Shown here one piece after another: positions 27,520-36,328 of a DNA stretch of 64,000 nt; the stretch's first letter is position 1; every line of letters starts with the position of its first letter. This DNA comes from Bog-473 sp963730395 (GTDB taxonomy: Bacteria > Actinomycetota > Acidimicrobiia > Acidimicrobiales > RAAP-2): NCBI GenBank assembly GCA_963730395.1, contig CAVSSK010000021.1, positions 248,001 through 312,000 on the forward strand, in the 5' to 3' direction. The notes below the pieces were generated by a model. It was not told the origin of the DNA. It was given only the letters and a program-made list of their open reading frames with translations, and made no database searches. The position numbers and the translations under genes are program-made.

Positions 27520-29201
27520 GACTCGGCGCCCACGGGCGGCCGGCCGTTCTCGGCCAGGCCCGCCGCCAACGTGACCCGGTCCTCGTCGCCGAGCGGCTCG
27601 AACCGGACGTCCGCCGTGTCGAGCGGTCGCCACCAGACCGGGTCGTCGCAGGCCCACGCCTCGGACCGCAGCCCGACCTTGGTCACCTTCCCGGTGGCCG
27701 TCTGGGGGAGCGAGGCCGACACCCGCACGTAGCGGGGCACCCACTTCGGTCCGAGGTCGGGTTGGGCCGCCAGCCAATCGGCGAACGCCGCGGGATCGAA
27801 CGGGCGCCCCGGCACCGTCTCGATCGCCACCATCACCTGGTCGCCCGCGCCCGACGCAGTGTCCGGGACCGGGTACACCGCGACGACGGACAGATCGGGG
27901 TGGCGCGACAGCACCGCCTCCACCGGCCCGGCCGCGAAGTTCTCGGAGTCGACGCGCAGCCAGTCCCCGGTCCGCCCCGCGAAGTAGAAGAACCCTTCGG
28001 CGTCGACGTACCCCAGGTCGCCCGTCCAGTACCAGCCGCGCCGCAACCGCTCCGCCTCCGCGTCCTCACGCTGGTAGTAGCCCTCGAACTTGCCCGGCCC
28101 GCTGCGATTGACGATCTCGCCGATGGCCTCGCCCGCGTTGAGGAGCCGCCCCTCGGCGTCGAACCGCGCCGGCGGGCACTCCTCGCCCGTCTCGGGGCTG
28201 ATGACCGCCAGGTCGACGGCGTCGACCGGCTTGCCCAGTGCGCCCTTCGGCATGCCGAGCACCGGGTTGATCGCGGCGCCACCCTCGCTCTGGCCGTACC
28301 CCTCGATGAGATAGCACCCGAAGCGTTTGCGGAAGCGGTCGCGGTCGCGCACCGACGCCTCGGTCCCGAATGCGCTCTTGAGGGTGTTCTCCGCGTCGTC
28401 GGGCCGCTCCGGCGTGGCCAGGATGTAGGCGATCGCCTTCCCCACGTAGCTGAACTTGGTCGCCCCGAACCGCCGGACGTCGTCGATGAAGGCCGACGCG
28501 CTGAACCGGGGGCGGGTCGCGATGGTCGCCCCGACCATCACCGTCGGTCCCCAGAGCGCCATGAGGGCGTTGCCGTGGAACAGGGGCATGGGGCAGTAAC
28601 AGACGTCGTCGGTTGCGTAGCCGTACCCCGGAGCGGCCACCTCGGCGATGCCGGCCAGCCGGCCCTGGGTGCAGCGCACCGCCTTGGGCACGCCGGTCGT
28701 GCCCGAGGTGAAGATGAGGAGATAGAGCGCGTCCTCGTCGATCTCTGCCGCCTGGTCGACGAGCGCCCGGGCGCCCTCGCTGCCGGCGAACTGCGCCAGC
28801 AGTGCCTCGTAGCGCTCGGTCCCGGTGACGAGGATGCGGTCGTCGCTCATACCGAGCGAGAGGCCCTCGAGCAGCGCGGCCCCCTCGGCGTCGGTCACGA
28901 TCACCGCGCAGTCGGTCGCTCGCACGTCGGCGGCCAGCGCCTCGCCGCGCCGGGTGGGGTTGATGCCCACGATGGCCGCGCCGGCCAGGGCGGCGCCGTT
29001 GAGCCAGAAGAGGTACTCGGGCCCGTTGGGGAGGAGCACGCCGACATGGGGTTTGGCGTCGCCGAACAACGAGCGGGCCAGCGCCCCTCGGGTCGCGCCC
29101 TCGGCCACGGCCTCGCGCCAGGTCCACGTCCCCGTGGCGTCCATGACGCCCGGCCGGTCGTCCTCGGCCCGTGCCGCCAGCATCGCGGCCACTGTCGTCA
29201 T
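27516..29201 (-). CDS. Acyl-CoA synthetase (AMP-forming, FadD type)
   Basis: A 561-residue adenylate-forming ligase: P-loop LLIFTSGTTGVPKAV, GYGQSEGGAAINP, GWYWTGDLGYVD and C-terminal lysine in TATGKVTKVGL. It activates a carboxylic acid to its acyl-CoA through an acyl-AMP. The actinobacterial FadD6/FACL4-like character (HGNALMALWGP) suggests long-chain or lipid-like acids, though specificity is not certain. ATG 29201 overlaps the stop of the FMN oxidase (ATGA), so the two form an operon. Confidence 0.85.
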   Translation of the reverse strand: MTTVAAMLAARAEDDRPGVMDATGTWTWREAVAEGATRGALARSLFGDAKPHVGVLLPNGPEYLFWLNGAALAGAAIVGINPTRRGEALAADVRATDCAVIVTDAEGAALLEGLSLGMSDDRILVTGTERYEALLAQFAGSEGARALVDQAAEIDEDALYLLIFTSGTTGVPKAVRCTQGRLAGIAEVAAPGYGYATDDVCYCPMPLFHGNALMALWGPTVMVGATIATRPRFSASAFIDDVRRFGATKFSYVGKAIAYILATPERPDDAENTLKSAFGTEASVRDRDRFRKRFGCYLIEGYGQSEGGAAINPVLGMPKGALGKPVDAVDLAVISPETGEECPPARFDAEGRLLNAGEAIGEIVNRSGPGKFEGYYQREDAEAERLRRGWYWTGDLGYVDAEGFFYFAGRTGDWLRVDSENFAAGPVEAVLSRHPDLSVVAVYPVPDTASGAGDQVMVAIETVPGRPFDPAAFADWLAAQPDLGPKWVPRYVRVSASLPQTATGKVTKVGLRSEAWACDDPVWWRPLDTADVRFEPLGDEDRVTLAAGLAENGRPPVGAES

Positions 29202-30376
29202 GGCAGCGCCCATCCCGGGGTCCGGCGCACCAGGCTGCGGTCGACGGCGTCGACGTTCGCCGCACCGCAGAGCGCCATGGCCCGCCGCAGCTCGGACTCG
29301 TACCAGCGCAGCAGGGCCGCCACGCCGTCGGCGCCACCTGTTGCGAGGGCCCACAGGGACGGGCGCCCGACCAGTGCCGCGCGCGCCCCGAGCGCCAGCG
29401 CCTTGACCACGTCGGGGGAGCGTCGGATGCCGCCGTCGACGTAGACCTCCGCCCGGCCCGCGACGGCATCGACGATCTCGGCCAGGATGTCCGCGGTCGC
29501 CGGCGCGTCGGCCAGCTGGCGCGCGCCGTGGTTGGACACCACGATCGCCGCCGCGCCCGAGTCGACGCAGCGCACGGCGTCGTCCGCCCGCTGCACCCCC
29601 TTGGCCACGACGGGCAGCACGCTCAGCCCGGCCAACCACTCGATGTCGCCCGGCCTGAGCGCAGGCTCGAACTCGTGGGTGACCACCGCCATGAAGCCGC
29701 CCTCGCGGGCGCTCGAGGTGCTGTCACCCGCCAGGTTGGGCAGTGCGAGGTCGTCGGGCAGGTGCACGCCCATCCGCCACTCCCGCAACCGGAGTCCCGA
29801 CACCGGGGCGTCGACGGTCAGGACCAGAGCGCGATAGCCGTGGGCGGCCGCACGGCTCACCAGCTCGGCCGTCCGCGCCCGCTCCCGCAGGATGTAGACC
29901 TGCATCCAGCGCGCCGCGCCCGGTGCGGCAGCGGCCACGTCCTCGAGCGGGCAGGTGGCCAGCGACGAGAGGATCATCAGCGCCCCGACCTCGGCTGCTC
30001 CCCGGGCGGTCGCCACCTCCCCCTCGGGGTGGGCCAGCCCCTGGATAGCCGTCGGCGCCACCGCCACCGGCGAGCTCACCGGCGCCCCGAGCAGGGTCGT
30101 CGCGGTCGAGACCTCGGCGATCCCGGCCAGGACCCGCGGGTGGAGCTGCCAGTGGCTCCAGGCGGCCACGTTCCCCTCGAGCAGGCGCTCGTCGTCCGAA
30201 CCGCCCGAGTAGTAGGCGTAGGCCATCTCGCCGATGGCGTGGCGGGCGTCACGCTCGAGATCGTCCAGCGAGAGATCGGTGACCAGGGGCGTCGTCCCAC
30301 CGAGACGCACGTCGGCCGTCTCGGGGTTGTGCCCGGGTGTGCTGGTGCTGGCAGGATGAGCGGGCACGGGCCGCAT
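29198..30376 (-). CDS. FMN-dependent alpha-hydroxy acid oxidase/dehydrogenase
   Basis: A 392-residue TIM-barrel flavoenzyme of the lactate/glycolate oxidase family. VSNHGARQL holds the catalytic histidine and arginine, VVAKGVQRADDA the FMN lysine, and DGGIRRSPDVVKALALGARAALVGR the phosphate site. It oxidises a 2-hydroxy acid to the 2-oxo acid. ATG 30376 is taken; the open frame reaches 30466 but runs over the divergent gene. Coupled to the acyl-CoA ligase downstream. Confidence 0.86.
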   Translation of the reverse strand: MRPVPAHPASTSTPGHNPETADVRLGGTTPLVTDLSLDDLERDARHAIGEMAYAYYSGGSDDERLLEGNVAAWSHWQLHPRVLAGIAEVSTATTLLGAPVSSPVAVAPTAIQGLAHPEGEVATARGAAEVGALMILSSLATCPLEDVAAAAPGAARWMQVYILRERARTAELVSRAAAHGYRALVLTVDAPVSGLRLREWRMGVHLPDDLALPNLAGDSTSSAREGGFMAVVTHEFEPALRPGDIEWLAGLSVLPVVAKGVQRADDAVRCVDSGAAAIVVSNHGARQLADAPATADILAEIVDAVAGRAEVYVDGGIRRSPDVVKALALGARAALVGRPSLWALATGGADGVAALLRWYESELRRAMALCGAANVDAVDRSLVRRTPGWALP

Positions 30377-30414
30377 GGTAGGCGGCGCTCGTGGTCTCGG
30401 ACAGGGGAGGTGTC

Positions 30415-31290
30415 GTGCGTTTCTCGTTTGCGGAGTCGATGACGGACCCGTCGTACTACCTGCCACTGGCGCGGGCGGCCGAGGAGGCTGGATACGACTC
30501 CATGGTCGTCCCCGACAGCATCTGCTACCCGGAGGTCTCCGACACCACCTACCCGTTCAACCCGGACGGGACCCGCGAGTTCCTCGAGGACAAGCCCTTC
30601 CTCGAGCCGTTCTCGCTGATCCCGGCCATGGGGGCGGTGACCCAGCGCATCCGCTTCGTGACGTTCGTCATCAAGCTCCCCATCCGCCAGCCGGTGCTCG
30701 TCACCAAGCAGGTCAGCTCGACTGCGGTGCTGACGGGCAACCGCCTCCTGCTCGGCGTCGGGACGAGCCCGTGGCCGGAGGACTACGAGATCTGCGGGGT
30801 GCCCTGGGCGAAGCGGGGCACGCGCATGGACGAGGAGATCGCCATCATGCGCGGCCTCATGGCCGGTGGATACTTCGAGTTCCACGGCGAGGTGTTCGAT
30901 GTCCCGTCCATAAAGATGTGTCCGACACCGAGCCGTCCCGTGCCGATCCTCATCGGCGGGCACCACGAGGCCGCCCTCCAACGGGCCGCCCGCGACGGCG
31001 ACGGCTGGTTGCATGGCGGCGGCGACCCGGCCGACCTCCCGGGCCTCCTGGCGCGCCTGGCCGAGCTGCGCAGGGAGCACGGCACCGACACCAAGCCGTT
31101 CGAGACCCACGTGATCTCGCTCGATGCCTATGCGCCGGACGGCGTGCAGCGCCTGGAGGAGATCGGCGTGACCGACGTGATCGTCGGCTTCCGCTGGCCC
31201 TACGGGCTGGAGCAGGACACCGAGACGCTGCAGACGAAGGTCGACAACCTGAACCGCTTTGCCGACGACGTCATCGCCAAGGTCCGCTGA
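30415..31290 (+). CDS. LLM-class F420-dependent oxidoreductase
   Basis: A 291-residue luciferase-like oxidoreductase. It begins VRFSFAESMTDPSYYLPLARAAEEAGYDS and has LLLGVGTSPWPEDYEICGVPW, typical of F420-dependent members in actinobacteria. GTG 30415 follows GGGGAGG by about five bases and is preferred to the GTG at 30391. First of a four-gene set with an NTF2 protein, a DUF35 protein and a thiolase-fold protein, a set seen around acyl-CoA and sterol degradation. Substrate unknown. Confidence 0.83.
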   Translation: MRFSFAESMTDPSYYLPLARAAEEAGYDSMVVPDSICYPEVSDTTYPFNPDGTREFLEDKPFLEPFSLIPAMGAVTQRIRFVTFVIKLPIRQPVLVTKQVSSTAVLTGNRLLLGVGTSPWPEDYEICGVPWAKRGTRMDEEIAIMRGLMAGGYFEFHGEVFDVPSIKMCPTPSRPVPILIGGHHEAALQRAARDGDGWLHGGGDPADLPGLLARLAELRREHGTDTKPFETHVISLDAYAPDGVQRLEEIGVTDVIVGFRWPYGLEQDTETLQTKVDNLNRFADDVIAKVR

Positions 31291-31292
31291 TC

Positions 31293-31712
31293 ATGACCGA
31301 CACACCGCTCAACGCCCGCGAGCTCGGCATCCGCTCCCGGGCCGCCGTCACCGCGGGAGACCGCGACGGGTGGCTGGCCCTCTTCGCCGACGACGCCTTC
31401 GTGCAGGACCCCATCGGGCCTTCGGCCTTCGACCCCGAGGGCAAGGGCCACCACGGGCGCGACGCGATCGCCGCCTTCTACGACACCGTCATCGCGTCGA
31501 GCGAGGCCATCACGTTCGAGATCACCGAGTCCTACCTGTGCGGCGACGAGGTGGCCGACGTCGGCACCATCCGCACGACGCTCGCCGGCGGCACGCACCA
31601 GGCGGTCGTGCGTGGCGTGTACACCTACCGCAGCAACGGCGCAGGAAAGCTGGCCTCGCTCCGGGCCTTCTGGGAGTTCGACGCGCTGGAACTGGTCGAG
31701 CTCGAGGACTGA
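31293..31712 (+). CDS. NTF2-like / SnoaL-type protein
   Basis: A 139-residue NTF2-fold protein (RSRAAVTAGDRDGWLALFADDAFVQDPIGPSAFDPEGKGHH, quoted in parts). The VQDPIGPS segment resembles ketosteroid-isomerase-like family members. Potential isomerase, hydratase or ligand carrier in the same pathway as its neighbours. ATG 31293 lies two bases after the oxidoreductase stop. Confidence 0.78.
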   Translation: MTDTPLNARELGIRSRAAVTAGDRDGWLALFADDAFVQDPIGPSAFDPEGKGHHGRDAIAAFYDTVIASSEAITFEITESYLCGDEVADVGTIRTTLAGGTHQAVVRGVYTYRSNGAGKLASLRAFWEFDALELVELED

Positions 31713-31719
31713 GGCCACG

Positions 31720-32148
31720 ATGCGCGTCATGGTCCGCGACGGGCTCTTCAGCGACACCGACCCGCCGGCGCTCCTGGGCAGCCGGTGCGGCGCCTGCGGG
31801 TCGGTCCACTTCCCCCGGGCCGACGCCTGCACCTACTGCGCCGCGGCGGACCCCACCCCCATCGACCTTTCTCCCCGCGGCACACTGTGGGCGTGGACGG
31901 CGGTGACCGCCCGCCCGCCTGGATACGAGGGTGAGGTCCCCTTCGGGATCGGCGTCGTCGAGTTGCCCGAGGGCATGCGCGTCATCACCCGGCTGACGGA
32001 GAGCGACCCGGCGTCCCTCCGGGAGGGCCAGCCGATGGAGCTGCGCGTCGTGCCGCTCCACCGCAATGACGCTGGCAACGACGTCGTGACCTACGCCTTC
32101 GCACCGGCCCCCGCCTCAGCCCCAGCCCCAGCGCCGATGGCGTCATGA
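31720..32148 (+). CDS. DUF35 (zinc ribbon-OB fold) thiolase partner
   Basis: A 142-residue DUF35 protein. An N-terminal rubredoxin-like zinc ribbon has CGAC and CTYC cysteine pairs (SRCGACGSVHFPRADACTYC) and is followed by an OB fold (GTLWAWTAVTARPPG). DUF35 proteins bind thiolase-fold enzymes and deliver or position acyl-CoA, as in HMG-CoA/thiolase and ChsH2-Ltp2 complexes. The stop overlaps the ATG of the thiolase-like gene, in keeping with a complex. Confidence 0.86.
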   Translation: MRVMVRDGLFSDTDPPALLGSRCGACGSVHFPRADACTYCAAADPTPIDLSPRGTLWAWTAVTARPPGYEGEVPFGIGVVELPEGMRVITRLTESDPASLREGQPMELRVVPLHRNDAGNDVVTYAFAPAPASAPAPAPMAS

Positions 32149-33308
32149 CCGGCGTCGCCATCACCGGCGTGGGGATGCACCCCTTCGGGAGGTTCGAGGG
32201 TGTGTCGACCACCGACATGGGTGTCGCCGCCGTCCGCGTTGCGCTGCACGAGGCGGGCATCGGCAAGGGTGGCTTCCAGGCCGCGTTCTGCGGAACGGCG
32301 TACGGCGGGGTGGCGACCGGGCACAAGGTCTTGAGCCGGCTCGGCATGACGGGCATGCCGATCGTCGACGTGGAGGCCGGCTGTGCGAGCGGTGGTGCCG
32401 CCCTCATGCTGGCGGCGGCCGCCATCCGCGCCGGCCAGTACGACACCGCACTCGTCTTCGGCACCGAGAAGATGCCCAAGGGGATCATCCGGTCGTCCTT
32501 CTTCGAGCCGTGGCAGGAGGAGGCCGGGCTGGCCGCCACGCCGGCGTTCTTCGGGCTGCGGGCGCAGCGGCTCTGCCTCACCTCGGGCGTGACGAAGGAC
32601 CACCTGGCCCGGGTGGTGGTGAAGAACCGCCGTCACGGCGTCGCCAACCCCGACGCCATGTACCAGAAGGAGACGACGGTGGAGGAGGTCCTCGGCTCGC
32701 GCGTCGTCTGCGAGCCGCTGCACCTCTTCATGCTGTGCTCGCCCAACGAGGGCGCCGCCGCGCTGGTCCTGCGCCGGGCGGACTTGCCGGCCCCCTCCAC
32801 CGCCACGGCCTCCGCCCTGTCCACGCCGGTCACCCTCGCCGCGGCGGTGCTGCGCTCCCACATCGCGGGCCCGGTCCTCAGCGAGTCGACTCCGTTGGCG
32901 GGACTGGCGTCGGACGCCGTGCCGGCCCCGAGCACGCTGGCGGCCACGGCGGCCTACGAGGAGGCGGGGCTCGGACCCTCCGATCTCGACGTCGTCGAGT
33001 GCCAGGACACCGACGCCGCTCGCGAGCTGCTCTCCTGCGAGGAGCTCGGCCTGTGCGAGCCCGGTGGCTCGGCGGCGCTGCTCGACTCGGGGGCGACCGC
33101 CCTGGGGGGCCGCCTCCCGGTGAACCCGAGTGGCGGGCTGCTTTCCAAGGGCGAGCCCCTCGGCGCCTCCGCCTTGGGCCAGGTCGTCGAGCTGGTGCGC
33201 CAGCTGCGATCGGAGTGCGGGCCGCGCCAGGTCGAGGGGGCCCGGACCGCCCTCTCGCACACCGTCGGACGCGGCGCCAACGCCGGCGTCGTCATCCTGA
33301 CCCGCTAG
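32145..33308 (+). CDS. Thiolase-fold lipid-transfer/aldolase-like protein
   Basis: A 387-residue SCP-x/Ltp2-like thiolase-fold protein. The nucleophilic cysteine position is kept (VEAGCASGGAALM). The usual GHP histidine of thiolases is replaced (NPSGGLLSKGEPLGAS has Glu), and the C-terminal CxGGG cysteine is absent (HTVGRGANAGVVI). That argues against ordinary thiolysis and fits an Ltp2-type retro-aldolase or a scaffold. The ATGA overlap with DUF35 matches the Ltp2-ChsH2 arrangement of sterol side-chain degradation. Reaction assignment is inference. Confidence 0.8.
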   Translation: MTGVAITGVGMHPFGRFEGVSTTDMGVAAVRVALHEAGIGKGGFQAAFCGTAYGGVATGHKVLSRLGMTGMPIVDVEAGCASGGAALMLAAAAIRAGQYDTALVFGTEKMPKGIIRSSFFEPWQEEAGLAATPAFFGLRAQRLCLTSGVTKDHLARVVVKNRRHGVANPDAMYQKETTVEEVLGSRVVCEPLHLFMLCSPNEGAAALVLRRADLPAPSTATASALSTPVTLAAAVLRSHIAGPVLSESTPLAGLASDAVPAPSTLAATAAYEEAGLGPSDLDVVECQDTDAARELLSCEELGLCEPGGSAALLDSGATALGGRLPVNPSGGLLSKGEPLGASALGQVVELVRQLRSECGPRQVEGARTALSHTVGRGANAGVVILTR

Positions 33309-33356
33309 CGCCACTGCCTGGGAGAACCTCCCGCCGGCTCCCCATCGCGCAAATCC

Positions 33357-33404
33357 GCAACTTTTGGTTGCACTTTCTGCCGCAATGTGCAACAATAGGT
33401 TGCA
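33357..33404 (+). promoter_or_regulatory. Promoter with two ArsR-type operators
   Basis: Two GCAAC-N5-GTTGC dyads (33357-33371 and, extended to TGCAAC-N5-GTTGCA, 33388-33404) are 32 bp apart, about three helical turns. A sigma70-like promoter is laid across them: TTGCAC (33368-33373), 17-bp spacer, AACAAT (33391-33396). Site 1 covers the -35 and site 2 the -10. The likely ligand is the ArsR protein encoded third in this operon. Confidence 0.65.
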
Positions 33405-33430
33405 CGTTACCGGACCAGGAGGTTGGAGAG

Positions 33431-33880
33431 ATGCCGGACATCAGGAACCGAGTCGGGGTCAACGCCCCGATCGAAGAGGTCTACGAGGCCATTGCCACAC
33501 GGCAGGGCCTGGCGCAGTGGTGGACGCACGACGTCGAGGGCGACGACGAAGTCGGCGGGCGGCTCGAGTTCCGCTTCGGCGGCCCGGACCGCGTCGCCGT
33601 CATGGAGGTGGTCGAAGCGACCCGGCCGAGCCGGGTGGTGTGGCGCGGCAGCGCCGGGGGCCCGGCGGAATGGGAGGACACGACCTTCACGTTCGACCTG
33701 CGGGCCGACGGTGACGAGACCGTGGTGCTCTTCACCAACGCCGGCTGGCGCGAGCCGGTCGAGTTCATGCACCACTGCAGCACCGCGTGGGCCTCCTACC
33801 TGCTGAGCCTCAAGCACGGGCTCGAGGGTGGCAAGGCGGCCCCGTTCCCCCGCAACGAGCTCGTCAGCAGCTGGGGGTGA
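33431..33880 (+). CDS. SRPBCC/AHSA1 family protein
   Basis: A 149-residue START-like (AHSA1/SRPBCC) protein: NRVGVNAPIEEVYEAIATRQGLAQWWTHDVEGDDEVGG-type N-terminus (quoted as pattern) with a curved beta-sheet and long C-terminal helix. Such proteins bind hydrophobic ligands. GGAG precedes ATG 33431. First gene of a three-gene operon with a second SRPBCC protein and an ArsR repressor, a common actinobacterial trio of unknown ligand. Confidence 0.83.
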   Translation: MPDIRNRVGVNAPIEEVYEAIATRQGLAQWWTHDVEGDDEVGGRLEFRFGGPDRVAVMEVVEATRPSRVVWRGSAGGPAEWEDTTFTFDLRADGDETVVLFTNAGWREPVEFMHHCSTAWASYLLSLKHGLEGGKAAPFPRNELVSSWG

Positions 33881-33885
33881 GCGAC

Positions 33886-34332
33886 ATGGCCGACCAGCAC
33901 ATCGAGCGCGAGGTCGTCATCGATGCGCCCGCCGACGTCGTGTGGCGCACGATCACCGAGCCCGACCAGATCACCCGGTGGTTCGCCGACAAGGTCGAGC
34001 TCGACCTGCGGGACGGCGGCGCCGGCACCCTCGTGTTCGAGGGCAAGATGACGGCGCCGCTGGTGGTGGTCGCGGTCGAACCGCCGCTGCGGTTCTCGTT
34101 CCGCTGGTGCCACCCCGAGGGCGAGGCGCCCGTGCCCGGCAACTCCGTCCTGGTCGAGTTCACACTTGTGGCGGAGGGCGCCGAGCGGACGCGACTGCGG
34201 GTCACCGAGACGGGTCTCGACACCATCGGCTGGTCCGACGACGACAAGGCCCGCTACGCCGCGGAGCACCGTGACGGCTGGACGGCGTTCTTCGGCCGCC
34301 TCGAGGACCTGTTCGCCGCCCCGGCGACATGA
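33886..34332 (+). CDS. SRPBCC/AHSA1 family protein, second
   Basis: A 148-residue SRPBCC protein (EREVVIDAPADVVWRTITEPDQITRWF; FSFRWCHPEG). It is similar in fold to the preceding gene but not a near copy. ATG 33886 is five bases after the neighbour's stop. Its stop overlaps the ArsR start (ATGA), a frequent pairing in which the ArsR protein and an AHSA1 protein are co-expressed. Confidence 0.85.
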   Translation: MADQHIEREVVIDAPADVVWRTITEPDQITRWFADKVELDLRDGGAGTLVFEGKMTAPLVVVAVEPPLRFSFRWCHPEGEAPVPGNSVLVEFTLVAEGAERTRLRVTETGLDTIGWSDDDKARYAAEHRDGWTAFFGRLEDLFAAPAT

Positions 34333-34673
34333 GCCAGGGCACCGACGACCAGCTGTGGTCGGCCATCGCCGACCCGTCACGTCGTCGGGTGCTCGACCTG
34401 CTCGTCGCGGGCGGCGAGACGACGGCCAGCGCATTGGCCGAGAAGGTGCCGTTCACCCGCCAGGCCGTCACCAAGCACCTGGTGGTGCTCGAGCAGGCCG
34501 GGCTCGTCACTCGCCAGAAGGAGGGTCGCGAGGTGCGCTTCCGGGTCGACCCCGGCCGCCTCGACGAGGCGGCCCACGCCATGGCGCAGCAGGCGAGCGT
34601 CTGGGACCAGCGACTGGCGGCCATCAAGCTCCTCGCCGAGGCCGCCCACCAGGAGGCCACCGACCATCAATGA
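34329..34673 (+). CDS. ArsR family winged-helix repressor
   Basis: A 114-residue winged-helix regulator: LWSAIADPSRRRVLDLLVAGGETTASALAEKV, PFTRQAVTKHLVVLEQAGLV as recognition helix, then EVRFRVDPGRLDEA. No metal-binding cysteine cluster is visible, so it is of the non-metal, AHSA1-linked type. It probably represses its own operon through the GCAAC-N5-GTTGC sites at 33357-33404. Confidence 0.88.
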   Translation: MSQGTDDQLWSAIADPSRRRVLDLLVAGGETTASALAEKVPFTRQAVTKHLVVLEQAGLVTRQKEGREVRFRVDPGRLDEAAHAMAQQASVWDQRLAAIKLLAEAAHQEATDHQ

Positions 34674-34757
34674 TGGCGGGGCTGAGCTCGACCTTCCAGT
34701 CCCCGCGGCCGCGTGCATCACTATCGTGAGGAGCCGGGTCAATCGGGGAGCTTGGAC

Positions 34758-36311
34758 GTGAGTACGGACGTCGTCGAGACAGCGAGTGGAACGGTCCGAG
34801 GTGCGCACGAACGTGACGTCTGGGCCTTCAAGGGGATTCCGTACGGGGCGGACACGGCGGGCGACGGTCGTTTCCGTCGGGCTCGACCGCCGATGCCGTG
34901 GCCCGGTGTGCGGGATTGCCTGGAGTACGGGCCGTCCTGCCCGCAGATCTCCTCCGAGCAGATGCTCGGGATCCCGATACTGCCCGAGAGCGAATCGATG
35001 ATGGGCGTGCTCGCCTACGAGCGGGTCGTCAGCGAGGACTGCCTGGTTCTCAACGTCTGGACTCCGTCACTCGACGAGACGGCCAAGCTCCCTGTGTTGG
35101 TCTGGCTGCACGGCGGTGGGTGGAGCATCGGATCGGCTTCCGCACCGCTGTACGACTTTTCGAACCTGTCCCGTCATGGCGGCGTCGTGACCGTCGGGAT
35201 CAATCATCGGCTCGGGCTCCTCGGCTTCATGGATCTCTCCCACCTCGGCGAGGAGTTTGCGGATTCGGGGAATGTCGGCATGCTCGATGTCGTCTCGGCG
35301 CTCGAGTGGGTGAGAGACACCATCACGGCCTTCGGTGGTGATCCTGGCAATGTGACGATGTTCGGAGAGTCGGGCGGTGGGGCCAAGGCCGCGACGCTCC
35401 TGGCCATGCCGGAGGGCCGGGGCTTGTTCCACAAGGCGTGCGTGATGAGCGGCGCGCTGCTCCATGCGCAGACGCCGGACCGGGCGTTCACGAAGACCGA
35501 GAGCGTCCTCGAGCACCTCGGCGTCGGCGCCGAGCCGGAGAAGTTGCAGGCGTTGGAGGCAGACCGGCTGATCGAGGCGTGGGTCGCGCTGCTGGGGGGA
35601 GCGGGCAACGCGCTGGGCCGGGGAGAAGTGTTCAGTCCCGTGATCGGGCCCAGCCTGCCTGACCACCCGTACGACTCGATACGCAGCGGGAACGCGAGCG
35701 ACGTCGTCGTCGTCGTCGGCTGTACCACTGACGAAATGCTCGCTTTCATGTTCTTCGATCCGGACTTGTGGACCCTCGGATTGGAGGACGTCTCCGATCG
35801 GCTCCGGTCGCTTCTCGGCGAAGACGCACCTCGGATCGTCTCCTCCTACCAGGCGATCCGTCCCGACCTGTCGCCGACATCGCTGCTCGTCGCCATCTCC
35901 ACGGACGCCAAGTTCCGCATTCCGGCCATCCGCGTGGCGGAGGCGAAGGTCGGGGGCGGCGGGGCACCCGTCTACATGTACGCGTACGCCTGGGGACACC
36001 CCGATCCCGGCGGCACCGTCCGTGCTCCCCATGGCTTGGACATGCCGTTCTTCTTCGACAACGTGGACAAGGCACCCATTGCTGCGGGCCCCCAGGCCGA
36101 ATCTCTCGTGCAGGCGACGAGCGGAGCTCTCAGGGCACTCGCCCACACGGGCGACCCGAGTCATGCGGCGCTGCCGGCCTGGCCGGCCTACACCCCCGAC
36201 CGGCGAGCGACGCTTCGCTTCGACGTGCCCTCCACGTTGGAGGACGATCCTCTGGGCGCCGAGCGGGCATGTTGGGACGACGTCGTACTCACCGGACTGG
36301 GCGGTACCTGA
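34758..36311 (+). CDS. Type B carboxylesterase
   Basis: A 517-residue alpha/beta-hydrolase of the carboxylesterase/para-nitrobenzyl esterase family. It has GTVRGAHERDVWAFKGIPYG near the N-terminus, the oxyanion loop WLHGGGWSIGS and the nucleophile elbow GESGGGAKA. An acid and a histidine (HGLDMPFFF) are present further on. GTG 34758 follows GGGGAG by seven bases. By eye its third codon positions are less GC-rich than in its neighbours, which may hint at separate ancestry. It converges with a HAD gene. Confidence 0.87.
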   Translation: MSTDVVETASGTVRGAHERDVWAFKGIPYGADTAGDGRFRRARPPMPWPGVRDCLEYGPSCPQISSEQMLGIPILPESESMMGVLAYERVVSEDCLVLNVWTPSLDETAKLPVLVWLHGGGWSIGSASAPLYDFSNLSRHGGVVTVGINHRLGLLGFMDLSHLGEEFADSGNVGMLDVVSALEWVRDTITAFGGDPGNVTMFGESGGGAKAATLLAMPEGRGLFHKACVMSGALLHAQTPDRAFTKTESVLEHLGVGAEPEKLQALEADRLIEAWVALLGGAGNALGRGEVFSPVIGPSLPDHPYDSIRSGNASDVVVVVGCTTDEMLAFMFFDPDLWTLGLEDVSDRLRSLLGEDAPRIVSSYQAIRPDLSPTSLLVAISTDAKFRIPAIRVAEAKVGGGGAPVYMYAYAWGHPDPGGTVRAPHGLDMPFFFDNVDKAPIAAGPQAESLVQATSGALRALAHTGDPSHAALPAWPAYTPDRRATLRFDVPSTLEDDPLGAERACWDDVVLTGLGGT

Positions 36312-36328
36312 ACGCCCGAGCCCCGCCG

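Noticed and set aside
27417..29444. A 675-codon plus-strand open frame
   Set aside because: Antisense to the acyl-CoA ligase, no recognisable motif.
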